Made by a program: the position numbers and the translations under genes. Below the pieces are notes generated by a model, which was not told where the DNA came from, made no database searches, and saw only the letters and a list, made by a program, of their open reading frames with translations. From Alloactinosynnema sp. L-07 (lineage in GTDB: Bacteria; Actinomycetota; Actinomycetes; Mycobacteriales; Pseudonocardiaceae), in assembly GCF_900070365.1 (NCBI RefSeq), contig NZ_LN850107.1, positions 1,612,001 through 1,676,000 of the forward strand: a DNA stretch of 64,000 nt. Direction: 5' to 3'. This document shows, piece after piece, positions 42,791-54,306 of this stretch (positions are counted from its first letter, which is position 1; every line of letters begins with the position of its first letter).

Positions 42791-43609
42791 ATGACTTTCG
42801 AGGCCATCACCTACGTGGTCGAGGACCGGATCGCCACGATCACCCTCAACCGCCCTGAGTCCCGCAACGGCTACACCATCACGATGGCGAACGAACTCGG
42901 CAACGCCTTCGCCGCGGCGGACGCCGACGCCGATGTCCGCGTGATCGTGATCAACGCCAACGGCAAGGACTTCTGCGTCGGCATGGACCTCACCGAAGGC
43001 GGCGACGACTTCACGGCCGCCGACTGGGTGGAACCCGCTACCCGCGCGACCCGGCCACTGTCACGGGTGAACAAACCCGTCATCGCCGCCATCCACGGCG
43101 CCGCGGTCGGGGTCGGGTCCACCCTGACCCTGCCCGCGGACATCCGCGTCGCCGCGTCCGACACCCGCTTCGGCTTCGTCTTCGCCCGCCGCGGCCTGTT
43201 CCCGGAGGGCGGCTCGACCTGGTACCTGCCCAGGATCGTCGGCCTGGCCCGTGCGCAGGAGTGGATGCTCACCGGCAGGCTCATCCCCGCGGCTGAGGCA
43301 CTCGCGGCGGGCCTGGTGTCGCAGGTCGTCGAACCTGACGCGCTGCTGGACACGGCACACGAGATCGCCCGCGACCTCATCACCAACACCGCCCCCGTCG
43401 CCACGGCGGTGATCCGGCGAACCCTGCTGCACATGCAGGGCGAGATCACTCCGGAGGCATCGTTCCAGCTCGACTCGAAGCTGATCGCGCACGCGTTCGC
43501 GAGTCCGGACTCGGTGGAGGGCATCACCGCGTTCCTGCAGAAGCGGGCACCGACGTTCCCCGGCACTGTGGTCGGCGACCTGCCTCCGTTCCTTCCTTGG
43601 CTGGACTGA
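42791..43609 (+). CDS. enoyl-CoA hydratase/isomerase family (crotonase)
   Basis: The ATG at 42791 has AAGGAG 5 bases upstream. The 272-residue protein has the oxyanion-hole segments GKDFCVGMDL and HGAAVGVGSTL, and a glutamate in LFPEGGSTWYLPRIVG at the position of a catalytic acid. It hydrates enoyl-CoA made by the preceding dehydrogenase. Thiolase and 3-hydroxyacyl-CoA dehydrogenase genes are not in the window and must be elsewhere. It ends 4 bp from a convergent methyltransferase gene. Confidence 0.92.
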   Translation: MTFEAITYVVEDRIATITLNRPESRNGYTITMANELGNAFAAADADADVRVIVINANGKDFCVGMDLTEGGDDFTAADWVEPATRATRPLSRVNKPVIAAIHGAAVGVGSTLTLPADIRVAASDTRFGFVFARRGLFPEGGSTWYLPRIVGLARAQEWMLTGRLIPAAEALAAGLVSQVVEPDALLDTAHEIARDLITNTAPVATAVIRRTLLHMQGEITPEASFQLDSKLIAHAFASPDSVEGITAFLQKRAPTFPGTVVGDLPPFLPWLD

Positions 43610-43613
43610 CCAC

Positions 43614-44636
43614 TCACGCGGCTTCCGCGACGATGACGCTCATCGGCCCAGCCAGCGGCCGGTGGTCGAGGTAGCGCCATCCGGTCTCGTGCAGCCAGGC
43701 GGTGCCTTCCTCGACGCTGTAGACGTCGCCGTCGTTGAGGTGGACGGCGAACTCGCCTGCCATCAGCGCGGCTGGGAGCGGCTTGGTGTGGGTCGGGTCG
43801 GTCCAGAAGTCGGCGAGCAGCAAGCGTGCGCCGGGTTCGGCCACCGCGCGGATCCGGCGCAGGATCGACCGGTTCGTCTCCGGCGTGAAGTAGTGCACCA
43901 GGTTGGCGACCAGGAAAGCGTCGAACCCGCGCGGCAAGTCGTCGACGCGGACGTCACCGACCTGGACGTCGACGCGGCCGGCGTGGGCCGTACTTTTCAG
44001 GTGGTCCCGGGCGACGCGGGCCACGTCGGCCAGCTCGAGCACCGTGGCCATGAGGTTCGGGTCGGCCGTCGCCAGGGCGATCGACCAGGACCCGGTGCCG
44101 CCGCCGATGTCCAGGACCCGGCTCGCGGGCGGCAGCCCGGCCACCTCGGGAAGGACGCGGCAGGCAGCGGCGGTGGCGGCCGCGATACCGGCCGACATGA
44201 TCGGCACCAACTCGTCGTCGATCTCGAAGATCTCGCGGGCGGGCCTGCCGCGGCCCAGCGCTCCGGCGAGATCCGCCCACACCGGGTAGCTCAGCCGGTC
44301 CCAGAACCTGAGCAGGGGCCGCAGGTCGGCCGGGGTCGCCCCGGACAGGAACGCGGCCGCCACGGGGCTGTTCGAGTAGTGGTCGCCGTGCCGTTCCAGC
44401 AGACCGATCGCGACCATCGCGTCCACGGTGATGCGCGCCGTACGGCGGGGGAGTCCGGTGCGGGCGGCGAGTCCGTCGAGGTCCGTCGGACCCTCGCCGA
44501 GGGCCTCGAACACGCCGAGCTCGCTCGCCGCGAACAGGTGCTTGCTGACCATGAAGCCCTGCGCGATCTCGAAGATCCGATCAGGCGTCACGACGTCATG
44601 GGCTGCCCCAGTGGGGGCTTTGTGTGTGGTTGTCAT
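43614..44636 (-). CDS. SAM-dependent O-methyltransferase (acetylserotonin O-methyltransferase-like)
   Basis: The ATG at 44636 is taken as start; an ATG at 44660 is an alternative and neither has a clear ribosome binding site. The 340-residue protein has an N-terminal dimerisation winged helix (LGVFEALGEGPTDLDGLAARTGLPRRTARI) and a Rossmann methyltransferase domain with VLDIGGGTGSWSIAL and VANLVHYFTPE. The histidine in VHYF is where plant-type O-methyltransferases have their base. The substrate is unknown. A LuxR-family gene is divergent, with a palindrome between them. Confidence 0.85.
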   Translation of the reverse strand: MTTTHKAPTGAAHDVVTPDRIFEIAQGFMVSKHLFAASELGVFEALGEGPTDLDGLAARTGLPRRTARITVDAMVAIGLLERHGDHYSNSPVAAAFLSGATPADLRPLLRFWDRLSYPVWADLAGALGRGRPAREIFEIDDELVPIMSAGIAAATAAACRVLPEVAGLPPASRVLDIGGGTGSWSIALATADPNLMATVLELADVARVARDHLKSTAHAGRVDVQVGDVRVDDLPRGFDAFLVANLVHYFTPETNRSILRRIRAVAEPGARLLLADFWTDPTHTKPLPAALMAGEFAVHLNDGDVYSVEEGTAWLHETGWRYLDHRPLAGPMSVIVAEAA

Positions 44637-44670
44637 ACCGTCAGCCTGAGCGGCGGCCACCCGCGGCCGC

Positions 44671-44692
44671 CACCCCCACGATTCTGGGGGTG
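44671..44692. promoter_or_regulatory. candidate LuxR-family operator
   Basis: CACCCCCA-CGATTC-TGGGGGTG is a perfect 8-bp inverted repeat in the 88-bp gap between the divergent methyltransferase and LuxR genes, 33 bases from the LuxR start codon. Confidence 0.6.
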
Positions 44693-44724
44693 CCGTCGCG
44701 CATCATCCGGCCGTAATCTCAGGT

Positions 44725-45873
44725 ATGCGCGCATTGGTTCCGCAAGTCCGCGACGAGATCGCGTCACTGCGCGCGCGGGGACTTACGTGGGTGGACTACA
44801 GCGCGGCGGTCGCGGATGCGCTCGCGACCGTCATCCCGTTCCACGCATGGTGCTGCCACACCGTCGACCCGGGCACGATCCTGTTCACCGGCAGCGTCAA
44901 CCGCGACGTCGGCTGCTCCGGATCGTGGCTGGCCCACCACGAGTACGTCATCGAGGACGTCAACAAGTGGTCCTTCCTCGCCCGCAGCGGTCGCATCGCT
45001 GGGGCCACCAGCATCGACACCCACGGCGACCTGTCCCGCTCGGCCAGGCACCGATCCCAGGAGACCCAAGGTTTCGGCGACGAACTGCGCGTGTCGTTGG
45101 TCGTCGACGACATCTACTGGGGAGCGGCGGCCTTCCTGCGCGCCGCCGACGAGCCCTGCTTCACCGAGACCGAGGTGCGGACGCTCGCCAGGCTGGCCCC
45201 CTCGATCGGCGCGGGCATCCGCCGTGCCCTCCTCGCGCAGCCGATGGCGCCGAACGCGGGCGCACCCGTCGACCACGGTCCCGGCGTCGTCGTCTTCGAC
45301 GAGCACGGTGCGCCGGAGTCGATCTCCGGCGCCGCGGAACGCTGGATCGGCGAGCTGATCGAAGACCCCCCGCCGAGCACGCCCAGCGAGTCGAAAACCG
45401 TCCAGGCGGTCGCAGCCCGAGCCCGCGCCATCGCACCCGGCACCGACCCCCTCGAACTCGCCGCGCGAGTCCGGGTCCGCACCCGCTCCGGCGTCTGGCT
45501 CCTGCTCTACGGCACCCGCCTCAACGGGGACAGCGGCGGGCGAACCGCGGTCATCATCCACCCCGCCACCCCGCAGGACGTCGCACCGGTAATCGCACTC
45601 TCCTACGGCCTGACCGAGCGGGAATGCCACGTCGCGATGCACTGCGTCCAGGGCCGCGTCACCAAAGAGATCGCCCGCGCGCTGTCCCTTTCGCCCTACA
45701 CCGTGCAGGACCACCTCAAGTCGATTTTCGACAAGACCGGGGTGCGCAGCCGGGGTGAACTCGTCGGACAGATCTTCCTCGACCACTACGCCACCCGATG
45801 GGAAGCCCCGACGACCGCCACACCCGGGCTGCTCGTCCGAGGCATCTCGCCGAACTCCGCGGTGACCAGATAG
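44725..45873 (+). CDS. GAF-like sensor with C-terminal LuxR DNA-binding domain
   Basis: This 382-residue regulator has an N-terminal GAF-like region (about 1-180; IPFHAWCCHTVDPGTILFTGS, VVDDIYWGAAAFLRA) and a C-terminal LuxR helix-turn-helix (LTEREC...VTKEIARALSLSPYTVQDHLKSIFDKTG). No receiver domain is present, so it probably senses a small molecule or redox state directly. It likely controls itself and the divergent methyltransferase gene through the palindrome at 44671. Confidence 0.88.
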   Translation: MRALVPQVRDEIASLRARGLTWVDYSAAVADALATVIPFHAWCCHTVDPGTILFTGSVNRDVGCSGSWLAHHEYVIEDVNKWSFLARSGRIAGATSIDTHGDLSRSARHRSQETQGFGDELRVSLVVDDIYWGAAAFLRAADEPCFTETEVRTLARLAPSIGAGIRRALLAQPMAPNAGAPVDHGPGVVVFDEHGAPESISGAAERWIGELIEDPPPSTPSESKTVQAVAARARAIAPGTDPLELAARVRVRTRSGVWLLLYGTRLNGDSGGRTAVIIHPATPQDVAPVIALSYGLTERECHVAMHCVQGRVTKEIARALSLSPYTVQDHLKSIFDKTGVRSRGELVGQIFLDHYATRWEAPTTATPGLLVRGISPNSAVTR

Positions 45874-45984
45874 CGCTCGGTCGGCCTAGCAGTGGTCCCG
45901 CCACACGATCGCAATATCGACGCCTGCGTCCCGCCTGTCGAGACGCGATCCGCATCGGCGTGATGATCTTCTACCATGTGAACG

Positions 45985-46050
45985 TCGGCGAGAGGCGCTG
46001 CGACGGGGTCACCCGCCACGCTCGCCGATGACGACCGCTGCAAGGGCGCC
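45985..46050 (+). ncRNA. S-adenosylhomocysteine (SAH) riboswitch
   Basis: The metH leader contains GGCGAGAGGCGCTGCGAC, close to the SAH-riboswitch core (CGAGGAGCGCTGCRAC). P1 pairs TCGGCGAG (45985-45992) with CTCGCCGA (46021-46028), an internal hairpin pairs CGGG with CCCG (about 46004-46015), and GGCGC (45994-45998) can form the pseudoknot with GCGCC (46046-46050). SAH riboswitches occur upstream of metH and ahcY and turn expression on when SAH accumulates. The ribosome binding site follows 10 bases after the pseudoknot. TACCAT at 45972-45977 is a plausible -10 box for the leader. Confidence 0.85.
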
Positions 46051-46073
46051 TTCCACTAGTGGGAGGTGCGCAC

Positions 46074-49670
<3,597 letters not shown>

Positions 49671-49760
49671 AACGCGTGGGGACATTCGCCCCTACTCACT
49701 GGACGCTCGTGGGTGTGTTGTCATGTCACGGCTTGTGTTTGCTTGCGAGGTGACCTTGAC

Positions 49761-50141
49761 ATGCAGGACATGAAAGCGACTCTCGACGCGTTGTTCGACT
49801 CGTTCGACCGCAAGGACTTCGCGGCGATGCGAGCGATGCTCACCGATGACGCGCAGGGCGTCGATGAGCTCTCACGGAACTGGCTACGCGACGCCGGTGC
49901 GATCAACTCCTACTTCGACCAGCTCGGCCTGATGGTCAGCGACATTCGGACCGAGGTATCGCAGGTCCACCATGCGCAGTGGGGGGACGTGGGACTGACG
50001 ACGTGCTGGCTGGAACAGGACTACGTGCTCCAGGGCGAGCCTCAACACATCTCCGCCCCGGCGAGCATTCTCATGCGTCGGGTCGACGACGACTGGCGGG
50101 TCGCGCTCGTCCACGCGATCCCGATGCCGCCAGAAGACTGA
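49761..50141 (+). CDS. SnoaL/NTF2-like protein
   Basis: The ATG at 49761 follows GAGGTGA; an upstream ATG at 49713 is unlikely. The 126-residue product fits the NTF2-like alpha+beta fold (DSFDRKDFAAMRAMLTDDAQGVDELS, then WGDVGLTTCWLEQDYVLQG and a final strand DDWRVALVHAIP). Proteins of this fold bind small hydrophobic molecules and include polyketide cyclases and many proteins of unknown role. Nothing in the surroundings points to a substrate. Confidence 0.75.
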   Translation: MQDMKATLDALFDSFDRKDFAAMRAMLTDDAQGVDELSRNWLRDAGAINSYFDQLGLMVSDIRTEVSQVHHAQWGDVGLTTCWLEQDYVLQGEPQHISAPASILMRRVDDDWRVALVHAIPMPPED

Positions 50142-50153
50142 GTTCTCCATGCC

Positions 50154-51140
50154 TCAACGGGAACGTTGCGCTGTATCAGCTTGGGACCCAGCCACTGTTC
50201 CTGTCCGTCGATCACCGCCGCTCCTGCGCGCGCTCTCGATGGTTTCGCGGAGCGCATTGTCGGTCGGAGTCGGTTCGATGCCGAAGGCCGTGATGGCGGC
50301 GGACGAGTCGAGTATGAACGGTCGTCGCAGCTGGTATTGGACTTCGAGCATCTCCCGCGCGGCGGGATTGAAGAGTCCGGCGAGGCGGAGCGCGAAATGG
50401 GGCATCGTGGCGACGCGGGCCGTCGGGGCTTCGGCCAGTTCGGCGGCGCGGGTCGCGAGGGCGCGGATGGATAGGGGAGCGGCTGTGGGTACGTGCCAGG
50501 GGCGGCCCCATGCGGTGTTGTCGGCGGCGACGGCGACCAGGGTGCGGGCGACGTCGCCGACGTAGGTCCAGCTGTGCGGCGCGTCGAGGTCGGCGGGAAT
50601 CGAACCGCGCCTGCCTGCGAGGAGTTTAGGTAGGACCATGGCGGTGAACGGGGTAAGTGTGCCCGCGCCGAGGTAGTCCGATCCGCGGACTTCGGCGGTG
50701 CGGATCCGACCGGCGTCGTGCATGGCCAGCGCGTCGGTCCACAGCTTCGACCGCACCTGCCCCTTGACGGAGTTGGGACGCAGCGGCAGTTCCTCGGTCA
50801 TGGCGCCGTCGACCTGGCCGTAGGCGTAGAGGTTTCCGGTGGTCACGAGCACCGCGCCGCTGGTCTCCGCCGCGTGGATGAGTGCCGCGCCGAGGGGTGG
50901 CCAGTCGGTGGACCAGCGGTGATAGGCCGGGCCCGCGCAGCAGTACAGGGCGACGGCGCCTTCGGTGTGCCGGATGAGGGCGGTGGCGTCGCTCGCGTCC
51001 GCGGCGATGCGCTGGATCCCGTGGTGTTCGGGGCCGTGGCCGCCGCGGGTGAGGAGGCGGACTTGCTCGCCTCGGTCGGCAAGCAGGCGTGCGGTGGCCG
51101 AGCCGACCGGGCCCGCACCGACTATGACGTGAAGGGGCAT
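50154..51140 (-). CDS. NAD-dependent epimerase/dehydratase-family protein
   Basis: The start at 51140 gives MPLHVIVGAGPVGSATARLLADRG, a Rossmann nucleotide-binding motif; a longer frame to 51191 runs through the operator region. The 328-residue protein belongs to the atypical extended SDR group (VLVTTGNLYAYG, RGSDYLGAG, SWTYVGDVARTLVA). The classical YxxxK pair is not obvious, which is usual for this subgroup of NmrA/epimerase-like proteins. It is divergent from a TetR gene, with two matching operators between them. Confidence 0.85.
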   Translation of the reverse strand: MPLHVIVGAGPVGSATARLLADRGEQVRLLTRGGHGPEHHGIQRIAADASDATALIRHTEGAVALYCCAGPAYHRWSTDWPPLGAALIHAAETSGAVLVTTGNLYAYGQVDGAMTEELPLRPNSVKGQVRSKLWTDALAMHDAGRIRTAEVRGSDYLGAGTLTPFTAMVLPKLLAGRRGSIPADLDAPHSWTYVGDVARTLVAVAADNTAWGRPWHVPTAAPLSIRALATRAAELAEAPTARVATMPHFALRLAGLFNPAAREMLEVQYQLRRPFILDSSAAITAFGIEPTPTDNALRETIESARRSGGDRRTGTVAGSQADTAQRSR

Positions 51141-51164
51141 ATGACCATCTCTTCCGGTGGCTTC

Positions 51165-51232
51165 GAGAACGATGTTCTCTGATAAGAACACCGTACTCCG
51201 GCTGTGGACGGCTGGTCAAGAACGCTGTTCTC
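51165..51232. promoter_or_regulatory. tandem TetR operators (GAGAAC-N3-GTTCTC)
   Basis: GAGAAC-GAT-GTTCTC (51165-51179) is a perfect inverted repeat and AAGAAC-GCT-GTTCTC (51218-51232) repeats it with one mismatch, 53 bp apart. Further half sites (AAGAACAC at 51184 and TGTTCTC near 51245) lie nearby. Both the epimerase and TetR genes are read outward from this region, so the TetR protein likely represses both. Confidence 0.75.
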
Positions 51233-51267
51233 GCCGAGTTCTGGTGTTCTCGGAGTTGTGCGACACT

Positions 51268-51957
51268 ATGGGCATGTCGGCACCTTCGTTGCGCGCCAGG
51301 GTCCGCTCCGAGATGAGCCAGGAGATCAAGGCGGTCGCCCGCACGCGCCTGGCCGCGGAAGGCGGGAACCTGTCCCTGCGCGCTGTGGCCAGGGACATGG
51401 GCATCGTCGCCTCAGCCCTGTACCGGTACTTCCCGAGCCGCGATGCCCTGCTCACCGCATTGATCATCGACGGCTACGAGGCGATGGGCAACGCGGCGAC
51501 CGAGGCCGACGCGAGCATGCCTCGCGACGACCTGCGTGGCCGGTGGCTCGCGGTCTGCCGTGCCGCGCGGACGTGGGCGCTCTCGCACCCGGCCGAATAC
51601 GGCCTGCTCTACGGCACCCCGGTGCCCGGTTACGCCGCGCCGCAGGAAACCGTCCCACTGGCGTCGAAGGTGGTATTCCTGCTCGTGGACATCGTCATCG
51701 ACGGCGCGGAACAACTGGAGTCGGTGCCGTCGACGATCCGCGAACCTGTCCGCGCCGACCTTCGTCGGCTGATCGACCAACGCCCTGGCGATTTGTCGGA
51801 GGAACGACTCGCCCGCGTGTTCGCCTGCTGGACCCACCTTTTCGGACTGATCAACTTCGAGGTGTTCGGCCGCCTGGACGACACCATCGAGGCGCGTGCC
51901 GACTATTTCGACCACAACATGGCTCTGATGGCCGACCTCGCCGGGATCCCGCGCTGA
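51268..51957 (+). CDS. TetR-family regulator
   Basis: The 229-residue frame from ATG 51268 (ATG 51274 also possible) has a helix-turn-helix (LSLRAVARDMGIVASALYRYFPSRDALLTALI) and a ligand domain with SHPAEYGLLYGTPVPGY, the same subgroup pattern as the TetR protein at 8206. No ribosome binding site is close to the ATG, so the mRNA may be leaderless. It is divergent from the epimerase gene and has two matching operators upstream. Confidence 0.9.
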   Translation: MGMSAPSLRARVRSEMSQEIKAVARTRLAAEGGNLSLRAVARDMGIVASALYRYFPSRDALLTALIIDGYEAMGNAATEADASMPRDDLRGRWLAVCRAARTWALSHPAEYGLLYGTPVPGYAAPQETVPLASKVVFLLVDIVIDGAEQLESVPSTIREPVRADLRRLIDQRPGDLSEERLARVFACWTHLFGLINFEVFGRLDDTIEARADYFDHNMALMADLAGIPR

Positions 51958-52056
51958 CACTGCCCGCGCGGTTGCTGGCCGGGATAGCGGTGCGCGGCAA
52001 GATCAAGAAGACGACCGGCGCCCTGCCATCGAGAACGCGTGACGACTACACGGCCG

Positions 52057-52887
52057 TCACATGTCGTTTCGACGTCGTTCCAACAGGACGGTGTCGCGCC
52101 ACTGTCCGTCCTGCTGGGCGATGCGTTCGCGGATGCCCAGCGTGCGGAAGCCCGCGGAGTGGTGCAGGTTCAGGCTGGCCCGGTTGGTCGGGAAGATCGA
52201 GGTCTGCAGCGTCCACAGGCCACCTTGGTCGGCCGCGGTGACCTGTTTGTGCAGCAGTGCTTTGCCGACGCCGCGCCCGCGGAAGTCGTCGCCGACGTAG
52301 ACCGAGGTCTCGGCGACTCCGGCGTAGCACTCGCGGTTGGACACCGGGGTCGCGGCGGCCCAACCCGCGACCTGGCCGTCGACCTCGGCGACCCAGCGGT
52401 GCTCGGCGGACCACTTCGCGGCCAACTCGGTGCGGGAGGGCACGGTGGTCTCGAAGGTGGCATCCCCGGTGGCGATGCCTTCGGCGTAGATCCGGCGCAC
52501 CACGGTCCAGTCGTCCTGCTCCAGCGACCGCACCGACACGTCGCCGGGCAGGTCCTCCGGGCAGCACGGCCGCGGCGCGAGCGCGCCCATGACGGCGTCG
52601 GCGGCGTGCGGCAGACCCGCGCAGCACGCGGCGTTGACCGTCAGCAGCGTGGCGGTGCCTTCCTTGCGCATCAACAGGAATCCGACGTCGGCGAGCTTCT
52701 TCACATGGTGTGAACAAGTCGACTGGCTGATCCCGAGCCGTTCGGCCAGCTCGCCCACGGTGATCGACGTCGACGTCGCCACCGCGTGCAGCAGCCGCAC
52801 CCGGGTCGGCTCGGCCAGACACGCGAACCACTCCGCGTAGGTCGCGGCGTCGTCGGGGGCGAGCAGGGGCGGGACTGTCGTCGTCAT
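52057..52887 (-). CDS. ArsR-family regulator fused to a GNAT acetyltransferase
   Basis: A single 276-residue frame joins an ArsR winged helix (about 15-90; LAEPTRVRLL, LGISQSTCSHHVKKLADVGF) to a GNAT domain (about 115-276) with the acetyl-CoA motif VYVGDDFRGRGVGKALL, close to the phosphinothricin/arsinothricin acetyltransferase (PAT/ArsN) group. Cysteine pairs C88-C89 and C108-C109 plus C58 could bind As(III) or another thiophilic ion. The gene is divergent from a flavoprotein and an exporter. It would couple arsenic sensing to acetylation of an arsenic-containing or other amine compound; the substrate is inference. Confidence 0.85.
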   Translation of the reverse strand: MTTTVPPLLAPDDAATYAEWFACLAEPTRVRLLHAVATSTSITVGELAERLGISQSTCSHHVKKLADVGFLLMRKEGTATLLTVNAACCAGLPHAADAVMGALAPRPCCPEDLPGDVSVRSLEQDDWTVVRRIYAEGIATGDATFETTVPSRTELAAKWSAEHRWVAEVDGQVAGWAAATPVSNRECYAGVAETSVYVGDDFRGRGVGKALLHKQVTAADQGGLWTLQTSIFPTNRASLNLHHSAGFRTLGIRERIAQQDGQWRDTVLLERRRNDM

Positions 52888-52895
52888 GAAGCAAG

Positions 52896-52967
52896 TATCG
52901 ACCAAAATCGATGGTTGCGTCAATCGATATCCGTCGATAGAGTCGCAAACATCGAACTTCGTCGATG
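52896..52967. promoter_or_regulatory. three tandem ArsR boxes
   Basis: Three copies of an 18-bp inverted repeat of the form WATCGA-N6-TCGATR occur at 52896-52913 (TATCGA/TCGATG), 52922-52939 (AATCGA/TCGATA) and 52950-52967 (CATCGA/TCGATG), with centres 26 and 28 bp apart. They fill the 93-bp gap between divergent genes. The ATCGA-N6-TCGAT design fits ArsR/SmtB-type operators. Confidence 0.8.
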
Positions 52968-52980
52968 AAGGAGTGTTCAG

Positions 52981-54306
52981 GTGAGCGAGTTGCCGGTGGT
53001 TGTGGTGGGAGCTGGGCCGGTCGGTCTCGCGGCGGCGGCGCAGGTCGTGGCCAGGGGACTGACGCCGTTGGTGCTGGAGTCGGGGGACTCGGCGGGCGCG
53101 GCGGTGGCGCAGTGGAACCATGTCCGTTTGTTCTCCGCGTGGTCGGAGCTGGTCGACCCGACCGCCGCTGAACTGCTGGCGGCGACGGGGTGGCAGCGTC
53201 CGGACCCGGCGGTCTATCCGACGGGGGAGGAGTGGGCGCGGCTGTACCTGCGCCCGCTGGCCGCCGCGCTGGGGGACAAGGTCCGCTTCGGCGCCCGGGT
53301 CGTCGGCGTGGCCCGCCGAGGCCGTGACCGGGTGGTGGACTCCGGCCGCGACACCGAGCCGCTGACCGTGCACGTCGCCACCGCCGACGGTGAGGAGCGC
53401 ATCGGCGCCCAGGCCGTGATCGACGCCTCCGGCACCTGGACCACCCCGAATCCGCTTGGTGGCGACGGTCTCCCCGCGCTCGGCGAGCAGGCGGCGGCCG
53501 ACCGGATCACCTACCGCGTCCCGAACCTCGCCGACCCGGCCGTGCGCGCCCGGTTCGCGGGCAAGCGCATCGCCGTCGCCGGTAGCGGCCACTCCGCGCT
53601 GACCGCGCTGGTCACCCTGGCCGGGCTCGCGGAGGGGAACCCGGGCACCGAGATCCTGTGGCTGTTGCGGCGCGGCGCGGTCGGCACGGTGTTCGGCGGG
53701 GGAGAAGCCGACCAGTTGCCCGCACGCGGAGCCCTCGGCCTGCGTGCGCAGGCGGCGGCCGAGGCCGGGCACGTCCGCACGGTCACCGGGTTCCGCACCG
53801 CGATCGTCGAACGCGTCGACGACACCCTGGTGCTTGAGTCCTTCGACGGGCACAAGCTCGACCCGGTCGACGAGGTCGTGGTCCTCACCGGCTTCCGTCC
53901 TGACCTGACCTGGCTCTCCGAAATCCGCCTGGACCTCGACCCTGTCCTACAGGCCCCGCGCGCGCTGGCCCCGCTGATCGACCCGAACGTCCACTCCTGC
54001 GGCACCGTCTACCCACACGGCGTCGCTGAGTTGGCCCAGCCCGAGGCGGGCGTGTTCCTGGCCGGGATGAAGAGCTACGGGCGTGCCCCGACGTTCCTCG
54101 CGATGACCGGCTACGAGCAGGTTCGCTCCATCGTCGCCGCCATCGCGGGCGACCACGAGAGCGCCGCGCGCGTCGAGCTGACGCTGCCCGAGACCGGCGT
54201 CTGCGGCGGCGCCGGGGTGTTCGACGAACCCGCCGAGGCCAGTTCGGGCGGGTGTTGCGCCCCGGTCGCGCCGGTCGAGATTTCTCTCGTGGCTCCCGGC
54301 CGATGA
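52981..54306 (+). CDS. FAD-dependent oxidoreductase of the arsenic-type cluster (ArsO-like)
   Basis: The GTG at 52981 follows AAGGAG. The 441-residue flavoprotein has VVVGAGPVGLAAAAQVVARG, WNHVRLFSAWSE, a second Rossmann motif IAVAGSGHSALTALVTLAG and TGFRPDL. The C-terminus is cysteine-bearing (TGVCGGAG, SGGCCAP), suitable for binding a thiophilic ion. ArsO-type flavoproteins occur in actinomycete ars operons but their reaction is not established. Its operator array is shared with the ArsR-GNAT gene, and the exporter gene starts in an ATGA overlap. Confidence 0.82.
   Translation: MSELPVVVVGAGPVGLAAAAQVVARGLTPLVLESGDSAGAAVAQWNHVRLFSAWSELVDPTAAELLAATGWQRPDPAVYPTGEEWARLYLRPLAAALGDKVRFGARVVGVARRGRDRVVDSGRDTEPLTVHVATADGEERIGAQAVIDASGTWTTPNPLGGDGLPALGEQAAADRITYRVPNLADPAVRARFAGKRIAVAGSGHSALTALVTLAGLAEGNPGTEILWLLRRGAVGTVFGGGEADQLPARGALGLRAQAAAEAGHVRTVTGFRTAIVERVDDTLVLESFDGHKLDPVDEVVVLTGFRPDLTWLSEIRLDLDPVLQAPRALAPLIDPNVHSCGTVYPHGVAELAQPEAGVFLAGMKSYGRAPTFLAMTGYEQVRSIVAAIAGDHESAARVELTLPETGVCGGAGVFDEPAEASSGGCCAPVAPVEISLVAPGR

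Noticed and set aside
45874..46073. Cobalamin riboswitch upstream of metH
   Set aside because: No B12-box core is present; the conserved sequence and pairing fit an SAH riboswitch instead.
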